Assembly (NCBI GenBank): GCA_035493895.1
Contig: DATJHM010000237.1
Location: forward strand, 1 to 33,585
Source of the DNA: DATJHM01 sp035493895
Lineage (GTDB): Bacteria > Chloroflexota > Ktedonobacteria > Ktedonobacterales > Ktedonobacteraceae
Length of the DNA stretch: 33,585 nucleotides
Direction of reading: 5' to 3'
Position 1 is the first letter of the stretch. The number at the start of each line of letters is the position of its first letter. Shown here piece by piece: positions 1 to 6,467 of this stretch. Made by a program: the position numbers and the translations under genes. The notes beneath the pieces were generated by a model. The model was given only the letters and a program-made list of their open reading frames with translations, made no database searches and was not told the origin of the DNA.

Positions 1-185
1 TGGGATAAACCGCATCCCCTACCTGTAATGGAAAGCCGAAAGCGTCAATCACGTCACGCGGGATCTGCGTTTCCCCACCGGCCCTCTTGCCCTCGATAAC
101 AGGTAGGGGCAGCGGTTTATCCCTGCCCGCGAGCCCCCACCGGCCCTCTCGGCCCTTACGCAGACAAGCGGCGACTCTACGGAAT
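1..185. repeat. Intergenic inverted-repeat block
   Basis: Two 25-base arms, 2-26 and 99-123, are reverse complements with two mismatches (core ATAAACCG and CCCCTACCTGT). A 15-base direct repeat, CCCCACCGGCCCTCT, occurs at 73-87 and 135-149. A 22-base module starting GCAGACAAGCGGCGACTCTA at 160-181 recurs in related form at 21786-21808 and, inverted, at 21701-21723. This looks like dispersed REP-like intergenic DNA rather than a gene. The stretch up to the glycosyltransferase stop at 226 holds nothing else I can recognise. Confidence 0.6.
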
Positions 186-225
186 TAATCGGAGATCCTC
201 CTTTTTGAGAAGCAGAACCTGGTTT

Positions 226-996
226 TTATTGTTTGTGCGTCAATGCAAGAATCGCATCTGCTGCGCGTTTGTATCCGCCCGCCTGCTGAATTTCGCCTTG
301 CATCTGTGTGGCACGTTCTTTAAATCCGGGATTGTTCAATACTTCGCGCACGGCGGCCTGCAATGCTTCGACGGTGACCTGCTCGGGTTGCAGCATTAAA
401 CCCAGCTGTAGTTCGCTGACACGTTGGGCCGTCATGGCCTGCTCAACCATCTGCGGGATCACCACCAGCGGCACACCATAGTAGAGTGCCTCCATCGTGC
501 TATTCATACCACCATGCGTGACGAATACCGTAGTCTGCCGCAGCACATCGAGCTGTGGCACGTAAGGACGGACCAGGAAGTTGGCCGGGATCTCGCCAAG
601 ACTGTCAATGTCAACATTAGAACCGCATGCAAGAATGACCTGTAGTGGCTGCTGACCGAATGCTTGAAAGCATTGCCGAAAGAACGCTGCACGGTTGTTA
701 AAGATGGTTCCGAGCGAGATAAAGAGCAATGGTTGCTCTGTTGGAGCCAGATGAAGTGCCTGAGCATCGTTGCGGGGGGCAATGGATGGACCGACGAAGA
801 GGAAACGCTCATCGAACAGTTCGGCATGTGGCTGAAAAACACGTGGGAGAAAGGTAAGGTTGAGCGGCTCCGTACCGGCCATAAGAAGGTACGGATTTTT
901 GGGGAGAGAGAGCCCATAGGTTGCTTCCAGATCAGCCAGCCTTACCTGGAAACCCTCCATCATTTCCGGATCAGGAGGCGATAAACGGTCGGTCAT
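226..996 (-). CDS. MGT-type (macrolide family) glycosyltransferase, N-terminally truncated
   Basis: This resembles the C-terminal half of GT-B glycosyltransferases of the UDP-glucuronosyl/macrolide transferase family, which move a sugar from a nucleotide donor to a small hydrophobic acceptor. The donor-site signature is clear: THGGMNSTMEALYYGVP followed by PQMVEQ. An ISLGT strand opens the C-terminal Rossmann domain. Family members are usually about 390-420 residues; this frame gives only about 256, and most of the N-terminal acceptor domain is missing. I find no trace of it upstream, where a divergent AraC gene begins at 1154. The ATG at 996 is the best in-frame start; a GTG at 1059 would only add residues unlike the family. 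It may be a decaying remnant or a real short protein. Confidence 0.7.
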   Translation of the reverse strand: MTDRLSPPDPEMMEGFQVRLADLEATYGLSLPKNPYLLMAGTEPLNLTFLPRVFQPHAELFDERFLFVGPSIAPRNDAQALHLAPTEQPLLFISLGTIFNNRAAFFRQCFQAFGQQPLQVILACGSNVDIDSLGEIPANFLVRPYVPQLDVLRQTTVFVTHGGMNSTMEALYYGVPLVVIPQMVEQAMTAQRVSELQLGLMLQPEQVTVEALQAAVREVLNNPGFKERATQMQGEIQQAGGYKRAADAILALTHKQ

Positions 997-1027
997 GTCT
1001 GCGCAATAAAAAATCTGCCTTGCTTTT

Positions 1028-1112
1028 AGAACATATGTTTTATACAATAGATGGGGCACAAAAAGAACATATTTACTAGAGAACGTTTGTGCGAGGTATT
1101 GGTAGAGAACAT
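1028..1112. promoter_or_regulatory. Four AGAACA-type direct repeats between divergent genes
   Basis: AGAACAT occurs at 1028-1034, 1064-1070 and 1106-1112, with AGAACG at 1080-1085, all on the plus strand. The first copy is part of the palindrome AACATATGTT (1030-1039). Clustered direct half-sites upstream of an AraC-family gene fit binding by that regulator to its own control region. The assignment is inferred. Confidence 0.4.
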
Positions 1113-1153
1113 GTAAGCACTATTTTGCTTGAGAAATGGAAGGAGTACTGGCT

Positions 1154-1966
1154 ATGCATGTGCTGCAAGCTAAGGAATGGCAAGAGAGCGTGGTGATTGA
1201 GGAGCAGATCAGTACCCGGGCGATACATATGGCCTGTGTTGAGCGGGTCATCCAGACAATGCATAGATATGTTGCGGAACCGCTATCACTGGAAGATATG
1301 GCTGATGTTGCCTGTTTGAGTCCCTATTATTTCAACCGTATTTTTCATCAGCGCATTGGTATTCCGCCCGGCGAATTTTTTGCCACCTTGCGCCTCAATG
1401 CTGCCAAGCGTTTGTTATTAACGACCGATTTGAGTGTCACCGAGATCTGTTTTGCCATAGGATACAATGGGCTGGGATCGTTTACGACCCGTTTTACGCA
1501 ACTGGTCGGCGTATCGCCGGGACGCCTGCGTTATCTTGCGCACAATGAGCCCGTCACATTGTCGGCAGTGCAGCGGCGCGTCACAAAACTGGCTGATCAG
1601 CAACCTCCTTCACCGTGGCGTATCTGCGGTCATATTTATGCCGAACGGTTTATGCATGGCAATATATTTGTGGGCCTGTTTCCCAAGTCCATTCCGCAAG
1701 GACGGCCGGTCTCCTGTACGCTCTTAACGACGCCCGGCCCCTTTCAGCTTGCGCCCGTCCCCAGGGGCAAGTATTACCTTCTTGTGGCAGCTCTGCCCGA
1801 CACGCCCGATCCTCTGGCGTATTTGTTGCCTGCATCCCCTGTGCAGGTTGGAGTCTTTGGGCCGCTGGTCATAGCGCCAGAGCGGGTGTGGGACACGGTT
1901 GAGATCCACCTGCGTCCTCTTCGTCTGACTGATCCGCCGATTATTAGCGCACTGCCTTATTTGTAG
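1154..1966 (+). CDS. AraC-family transcriptional regulator
   Basis: The protein has about 270 residues. The AraC DNA-binding domain lies at the N-terminus, roughly residues 30-130, with the two helix-turn-helix units around SLEDMADVACLSPYYFNRIF and SVTEICFAIGYNGLGSFTTRF. The remaining 140 residues form an uncharacterised C-terminal domain, probably for effector sensing. This is the reverse of the classic AraC order. The ATG at 1154 is chosen because AAGGAG lies at 1140-1145, 8 bases upstream; the ATG at 1136 has no ribosome binding site. It is divergent from the truncated glycosyltransferase, with repeated AGAACA motifs in between that could be its operators. The ligand is unknown. Confidence 0.85.
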   Translation: MHVLQAKEWQESVVIEEQISTRAIHMACVERVIQTMHRYVAEPLSLEDMADVACLSPYYFNRIFHQRIGIPPGEFFATLRLNAAKRLLLTTDLSVTEICFAIGYNGLGSFTTRFTQLVGVSPGRLRYLAHNEPVTLSAVQRRVTKLADQQPPSPWRICGHIYAERFMHGNIFVGLFPKSIPQGRPVSCTLLTTPGPFQLAPVPRGKYYLLVAALPDTPDPLAYLLPASPVQVGVFGPLVIAPERVWDTVEIHLRPLRLTDPPIISALPYL

Positions 1967-2001
1967 TATGGTACCGTTCGCTGGTCAGGCGTGGAAAACC
2001 C

Positions 2002-2010
2002 TGATATGAT
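2002..2010 (+). promoter_or_regulatory. Extended -10 element of the helicase gene
   Basis: TGATATGAT (2002-2010) is a TGn-extended -10 box ending 7 bases before the ATG at 2018. Transcription would start at or next to that ATG, giving a leaderless or nearly leaderless message. No good -35 box is visible. Confidence 0.4.
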
Positions 2011-2017
2011 AAGGGCC

Positions 2018-3394
2018 ATGAGCAGGTCACTTTTTTTTCAGGGCGGCACACTGGTCCTGCAAGGCGTTACTGAAGAGGAGCAGCCGCCCGCCCCATTTCA
2101 ACTGATTAAAGGGCGCTGGCGTTGTGAGGGCTATCACTATCGCGACATTCTGTCTTATCTCAGCACGCAAAAGATCAAGAATAGTGTCCCGCGCTGGCAA
2201 ACGCTTTCGTTGTCCCTGCATGAGGTACGCGAGCCGCACGATTATCAGCGTGAGGCGCTCACCGCATGGGAGCAGGCCGGACAATGTGGGAGCATCGTAT
2301 TGCCAACCGGGGCGGGCAAGACCTTTGTCGCGATTCAAGCAATCTACCAGGTGAAGCGCTCGACTGTGATCGTTGCTCCCACCATTGATCTGTTGCATCA
2401 GTGGTATGCGCGGCTCGTCAATGCGTTTGGCTGTGAGGTGGGAGTGTACTACGGCGGCGAGAAAAACGTGCTGCCGCTCACCGTGACCACCTATCATTCC
2501 GCGGGTGATCTGCTCGCCGAACATGGGCAGTGCTTCAAATTGCTAATTTTCGATGAAGTGCATCATCTTCCCGCACCCAGCTGGGGAGAAGCTGCTTTGA
2601 TGGCACCTGCCCCACTGCGGCTGGGATTGACCGCGACCTATCCCGAAGAGCATGAACAAACCAATGGGCGCTGGCGCGTCGAAGAGCTGATCGGCCCGAT
2701 TGTGTATACCCGGCGTATCGAGGAACTGGTCGGTCAGCAGCTGGCGTTGTATCGCACCGAGAAGATACGCGTTGATCTGACGCCAGCTGAGCGCGCAGTG
2801 TATGATGCCGATTATGCCATCTATAGCGATTTTATCCGCGTGCGTCAGTTGCCACGTCGCTATGGGGCTGGCTGGTTGCTGGAATTGATGCGGCTCTCCA
2901 ATCTCGAAGAGGGGGCGCGTCGCGCTTTTCTTGCGCGCCAGCGTTTGTTGCGGCTCCTGGCGAGCTGCGAAGGGAAATTTGCCGCGCTCGATGCGCTTTT
3001 GCATGAGTATGCTAGCGAGCAAGTGCTGGTCTTCACTGAACAGAACGCCGTGGCCTACACTATCGCCGCCCGCCACCTGATCCCTGTCATCACTCATGAA
3101 ACCAGTGCCGCTGAACGTAAGCATATCCTCGACGGTTTCCAGCAAAAAATCTATCGCGTGATCGTCACCTCCAAAGTGCTCAATGAGGGGGTGGACGTGC
3201 CTGAGGCGAAAGTGGCGATCGTGCTCGGAGGCACCTCGGGAGCGCGTGAATATATTCAGCGGTTGGGGCGCGTGTTGCGCAAAGTCGAGAATAAGCAGGC
3301 GCTGCTCTGTGAGATCATTGCCCGCAAGACGCTGGAAGAGGGGCGTTCGCAGCGCAGACGGCTCAGACAGGAGAAGCAGGATGCTCACGGGTGA
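2018..3394 (+). CDS. XPB/Ssl2-type superfamily 2 DNA helicase
   Basis: This is a DNA translocase of about 458 residues related to XPB, the repair and transcription helicase. Visible motifs are Walker A LPTGAGKT (about 95-102), motif II DEVHH (179-183), motif III TAT (205-207), NEGVDVPEA (389-397) and motif VI QRLGRVLR (414-421). An insertion between the two RecA lobes (about 240-320), rich in basic and aromatic residues, sits where XPB carries its thumb module. The gene overlaps the downstream Bax1-like nuclease by 14 bases, as in archaeal XPB-Bax1 pairs that act together in DNA repair. Upstream in-frame starts exist (GTG 1991, ATG 2006); I prefer ATG 2018 because an extended -10 covers the earlier ones. 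The role in DNA repair or damage processing is inferred from the family. Confidence 0.88.
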   Translation: MSRSLFFQGGTLVLQGVTEEEQPPAPFQLIKGRWRCEGYHYRDILSYLSTQKIKNSVPRWQTLSLSLHEVREPHDYQREALTAWEQAGQCGSIVLPTGAGKTFVAIQAIYQVKRSTVIVAPTIDLLHQWYARLVNAFGCEVGVYYGGEKNVLPLTVTTYHSAGDLLAEHGQCFKLLIFDEVHHLPAPSWGEAALMAPAPLRLGLTATYPEEHEQTNGRWRVEELIGPIVYTRRIEELVGQQLALYRTEKIRVDLTPAERAVYDADYAIYSDFIRVRQLPRRYGAGWLLELMRLSNLEEGARRAFLARQRLLRLLASCEGKFAALDALLHEYASEQVLVFTEQNAVAYTIAARHLIPVITHETSAAERKHILDGFQQKIYRVIVTSKVLNEGVDVPEAKVAIVLGGTSGAREYIQRLGRVLRKVENKQALLCEIIARKTLEEGRSQRRRLRQEKQDAHG

Positions 3395-4706
3395 TTTGAT
3401 CAGGCCGAAGTTACGCGTCCAGGGATCGACCGTCTCCGTAGAAATGGTTGACGAGCGCAGTCCTATTTTACAACAGACTGCTCGGGAGCTTATCGCTTTA
3501 TTTCAGCAGCATGTAGGGCAATCTCAGGTGGCATGGGAAGAGGCATTGGAGAACTACGAGGGCTCACGCATCGATTACCTGCTGATTCGCGGATTGGCGA
3601 AAGTGCTCACGGACGCAGCAAGTTTTGCCCCTCTGGAAACGTTGGTTCCGCCTGCAATCGTGCGAGAGCGCGTCTTCGCCCGTGGCGGCGTCTTTGTCAG
3701 CCCAGATTTGTTTCGCCCGGCGAGCCGTCAGGATGTACTGCAAGAGGTCGCCGCTGAGCTTGGTATTTCACTGGCACAGATTGACGCATGGCTGTTTGCT
3801 GATCGACATGCCGCGTACCGCCTCTCGCACGCTGGTCTTGAGTGGACGCCCGAAGGCTTACTCGCTCGCTATAATCTGGAGCTGGCGCGGGGCGTGCTCT
3901 ACTGGGCAACGCATATCAGAGTTGAGGTCGCCAGTGACTATAAAGACTTATGGAAATTTATCAAGCTTTTTAAGCTGATGTTCTGGGCTGAGCCGAAGCC
4001 GGAGGGGGGATACACGATTGAGCTGGATGGGCCAATCTCGCCGTTTGTCTCGTCCACACTTCGCTATGGGAGACAGTTGGCGGCATTTCTGCCTGCCATC
4101 TTTCTGTGCGATCAATGGCGTATGCAAGCGTATGTGCATCCACCCCAGGCACGCGGCGAAAAGATCTATCAGCTTGATCATACTTCTGCCCTCCAATCCC
4201 ACTTTAAACGTTCGGGCATTTTTGATAGCCGTCTTGAAGCCGATTTCGCCAGTGAGTTTGTACAAAAAGTAGGAGACAGGCGAGGCAACTGGCGGCTCAC
4301 GCGTGAAAGCGAAGTCTTACTGCTGGGCGATACCGTCATGGTGCCCGATTTTGTGCTTACCGATGTGCGAGATGAAACACGACGCATCCTGATCGAGCTG
4401 GTTGGTTTCTGGCATCCGCAGTATCTGAGGCGCAAGATCGAAAAAGTGCGGGCGGCCAACTGTGCCAATCTGCTCCTGCTGGTCTACAAAGGATTGAATG
4501 TGACGGAGGAAGCCTTCCGCGATGTCGCCAGCGAAGTCATCTTTTTTCAGCAGAAACCAGTTTTGAAAGAAGTGATGGCGTCTGTTGAGAGTATTGCAGA
4601 GAGAGTGTATGGCCCTCCCCCTCAAGTTATCAAGCAGAAATCTGGTAGAAAAAAGCGAAAAGCATCTCTTGAGGGTGAATCTGATGCTTCTTCTGCTCTT
4701 GAATAA
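3381..4706 (+). CDS. Bax1/DUF790-family nuclease
   Basis: The protein has about 441 residues and matches the family of Bax1, the nuclease partner of XPB. The N-terminal 280 residues are the family-specific region. The C-terminal domain (about 285-375) carries a PD-(D/E)xK-like core: PDF with D323, then IELVGFW with E339, followed by lysines K352/K355 in the next helix. It ends in a basic tail (KQKSGRKKRK). The ATG at 3381 lies inside the helicase gene, 14 bases before its stop, so the two are probably translationally coupled. In Archaea the complex unwinds and incises DNA near lesions; the same role here is inferred. An upstream open frame extends back to 3183 but is inside the helicase coding sequence and was not used. 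Confidence 0.85.
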   Translation: MLTGDLIRPKLRVQGSTVSVEMVDERSPILQQTARELIALFQQHVGQSQVAWEEALENYEGSRIDYLLIRGLAKVLTDAASFAPLETLVPPAIVRERVFARGGVFVSPDLFRPASRQDVLQEVAAELGISLAQIDAWLFADRHAAYRLSHAGLEWTPEGLLARYNLELARGVLYWATHIRVEVASDYKDLWKFIKLFKLMFWAEPKPEGGYTIELDGPISPFVSSTLRYGRQLAAFLPAIFLCDQWRMQAYVHPPQARGEKIYQLDHTSALQSHFKRSGIFDSRLEADFASEFVQKVGDRRGNWRLTRESEVLLLGDTVMVPDFVLTDVRDETRRILIELVGFWHPQYLRRKIEKVRAANCANLLLLVYKGLNVTEEAFRDVASEVIFFQQKPVLKEVMASVESIAERVYGPPPQVIKQKSGRKKRKASLEGESDASSALE

Positions 4707-4772
4707 GTGCAAGAATCTTGAGCGTGAGACATTTTTATAAAAAAACGGTTTTGGGATACATTGGGTAATTCC

Positions 4773-4801
4773 TTGTGTGTGAGGTTCTGCGTCGGTATAC
4801 T
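4773..4801 (+). promoter_or_regulatory. Promoter of the HAD phosphatase gene
   Basis: -35 TTGTGT (4773-4778), 17-base spacer, -10 TATACT (4796-4801). The start of transcription would be near 4808, about 26 bases before the ATG at 4834. Confidence 0.65.
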
Positions 4802-4833
4802 TATAAGAGAAATATTGGTGGTAAGAGGTGGAG

Positions 4834-5499
4834 ATGACGATATTCTCGATAGATATCGATGGCGTCCTTGCCAGGAAAAATGTACCGCAGTATATACGGG
4901 CATGTAATGAGCAATTGCAGCTCGGAATCGTAGAAGAAGATCTGGTCTCGCTTTCCCACAGGCAGTTTCTCCAGCATCCTCAGGTACGAGCCTTTACGGA
5001 ACATGTTGGTGCTGACATTGCGGCGCGAAAACTCGGGTGGGTAGGCTATCATCCTGACGTGCTGCTTGAGAATTTGACCATCAGTGGCGCTCTAGAAGGT
5101 GTACAGAAGTGTTACGCGCAAGCGAAAGAACTGTGTTATGTTACGGCACGTTTTTCGCCGCGTGAACTTCAGAATGCAGCGATGCAGGTTGCGACAAAAT
5201 CATGGCTCGCTGCGCAAGGCTTTCCCTGCGCGGACCAGATCACGTTTTGTACCTGTTATGAGGATAAGATGCGGCAACTCGCGCATCTGTGTGCGTATAG
5301 GAATGAGACCGTTGTGCATATTGACGATAGCTGGAAAAGGTTGCTTCTTTGTACGCAACAGATACCGGGATCTTTTCTGCTTGCCGCATTTGGTGCGCAT
5401 AAAGATGAAGTGATTGATTGTGCTCATGTGCTTGCACTGCCAGCCTGGAAGCATATTGATATGTTGTTTCATCAGCTGCAAGAAAGGATGTTTGCATGA
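4834..5499 (+). CDS. HAD-superfamily hydrolase, NT5C-like
   Basis: This is a phosphatase of about 221 residues with HAD motifs: nucleophile motif DIDGVL near residues 7-12 (DxD), motif II YVTAR with its threonine, and the acidic motif IV HIDDSW. The pattern resembles 5'(3')-nucleotidases of the NT5C type, but substrate cannot be read from sequence. The ATG at 4834 follows GAGG (4825-4828) at good spacing, and a GTG two codons earlier is less likely. The stop overlaps the ATG of the next small gene as ATGA, pointing to coupled translation. A promoter with near-consensus boxes precedes it, so it is probably transcribed separately from the helicase-nuclease pair. Confidence 0.75.
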   Translation: MTIFSIDIDGVLARKNVPQYIRACNEQLQLGIVEEDLVSLSHRQFLQHPQVRAFTEHVGADIAARKLGWVGYHPDVLLENLTISGALEGVQKCYAQAKELCYVTARFSPRELQNAAMQVATKSWLAAQGFPCADQITFCTCYEDKMRQLAHLCAYRNETVVHIDDSWKRLLLCTQQIPGSFLLAAFGAHKDEVIDCAHVLALPAWKHIDMLFHQLQERMFA

Positions 5500-5666
5500 A
5501 TCGCTTATGTATGCCGTATCAGTATAGTCGTGAGGATGATCCTAAGCCGGACCCGCTACCAGACACACCACAGCCGGAGCCATTGCCAGATACACCACAA
5601 CCGGAGCCATTGCCAGATACGCCACAACCAGGGAATGTATTATTTTCGTCTGGAGATATGTTGTAA
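5496..5666 (+). CDS. Small proline-rich tandem-repeat protein
   Basis: This 56-residue open frame starts at the ATG that overlaps the stop of the phosphatase gene (ATGA, 5496-5499). After a short head (MNRLCMPYQYSREDD) it contains three 9-residue repeats, PDPLPDTPQ then PEPLPDTPQ twice, at residues 18-44, encoded by 27-base units at 5547-5573, 5574-5600 and 5601-5627. The tail is GNVLFSSGDML. The repeat differs at synonymous and conservative positions, which suggests it is translated. The peptide is acidic, rich in proline and probably extended. There is no signal peptide or membrane segment. I do not recognise it; it could be a protein-binding linker or partner of the phosphatase. Confidence 0.6.
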   Translation: MNRLCMPYQYSREDDPKPDPLPDTPQPEPLPDTPQPEPLPDTPQPGNVLFSSGDML

Positions 5667-5865
5667 TTCGTTCTCTATTAATGCTCAGTAGCTAAAAGTC
5701 AGGCTTTTGTAACTGGCATGCACTGTTATTCGTCGTGAATGACAGTGCGTTATCTCTTATGCAACAAGTAGCGTGTATGGTCAGGGAAAGCGGATAACGT
5801 AGACCAAATGTTGATAGTTGTTGATCTTGTAGCGAATCTATTGTGTAGAATGTGGTTATTATCGT

Positions 5866-6399
5866 ATGCAAAAAAGAGAGCAACCCAGCTATAACCCGAC
5901 CCCCTGGTTATTTGTCAATCGTATGCTTGATATCGTCGATCTGGTGAGTGGTGGACGCGCTGACTGGGTCATTCGCTTCCTTTCGTACTGTGTGATCGGT
6001 GGTTTTGCGGCAGTAGTGAATCTGGTAGTCTTCCATGTGGTTTTCTATAACGTCCCATTGCCTTTTGACTCCCAGGATGCAATACTTCATAATATCGTGG
6101 CCTCAGCGGTGGCCGCAGAAATCTCTATTCTCGCAAACTTTATTCCTAATGACTTCTTCACGTTTCGTCATCTCCCGGGGCGCGCTCGGAGCTGGCCTGC
6201 ACGCTGTCTGCGTTTCCACGCAACGTCTATTAGTGGGAGCGTGTTGACCTTCCTTATCGAATTTGGTTTTAGCTATCTATTGCATATTCAGCCGACGATC
6301 GCGCAAGCACTGGCACTGATTATTGTACTGTTCTATAACTTTACCGTGCATCATCTCTTCACCTATCGCCATGTCGCTACCACTGAAGCTAAAGAGTGA
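5866..6399 (+). CDS. GtrA-like family membrane protein
   Basis: The protein has 177 residues with four predicted membrane helices: around FLSYCVIGGFAAVVNLVVFHVVF, the AVAAEISILANFIPNDFF region, SISGSVLTFLIEFGFSYLL reduced here to its core, and ALALIIVLFYNFTVHHLF. The NFxxNDxFTFR-like segment and the closing NFTVHHLFTYR fit the GtrA/DPMS family, which helps move polyprenyl-linked sugars across membranes or assists glycosyltransferases in cell-surface modification. No clear ribosome binding site precedes the ATG at 5866. No partner glycosyltransferase is adjacent; the nearest one is truncated at 226-996. It converges on glgP across a shared terminator. Confidence 0.8.
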   Translation: MQKREQPSYNPTPWLFVNRMLDIVDLVSGGRADWVIRFLSYCVIGGFAAVVNLVVFHVVFYNVPLPFDSQDAILHNIVASAVAAEISILANFIPNDFFTFRHLPGRARSWPARCLRFHATSISGSVLTFLIEFGFSYLLHIQPTIAQALALIIVLFYNFTVHHLFTYRHVATTEAKE

Positions 6400-6418
6400 G
6401 CACATGGTTCGACGTATA

Positions 6419-6461
6419 CGAAAAAGAGACACCAGTGGCAACGCCCTGGTGTCTCTTTTCG
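6419..6461. terminator. Bidirectional terminator
   Basis: Arms CGAAAAAGAGACACCAG (6419-6435) and CTGGTGTCTCTTTTCG (6446-6461) pair over 16 bases with one bulged A. The A- and T-rich outer ends serve both directions. It lies between the convergent GtrA gene and glgP. Confidence 0.8.
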
Positions 6462-6467
6462 TTAGCG

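Noticed and set aside
1..185. A minus-strand frame across the repeat block reads like protein (for example KRAGGETQIPRDVIDAFGF).
   Set aside because: It has no ATG, GTG or TTG start after the upstream stop, runs through inverted-repeat DNA that gives similar residues on both strands, and leaves the window. It may be a relic but cannot be supported.
5547..5627. Short regularly spaced repeats considered as a CRISPR array.
   Set aside because: The units are adjacent without spacers, keep reading frame and code for a peptide repeat; no cas gene is near.
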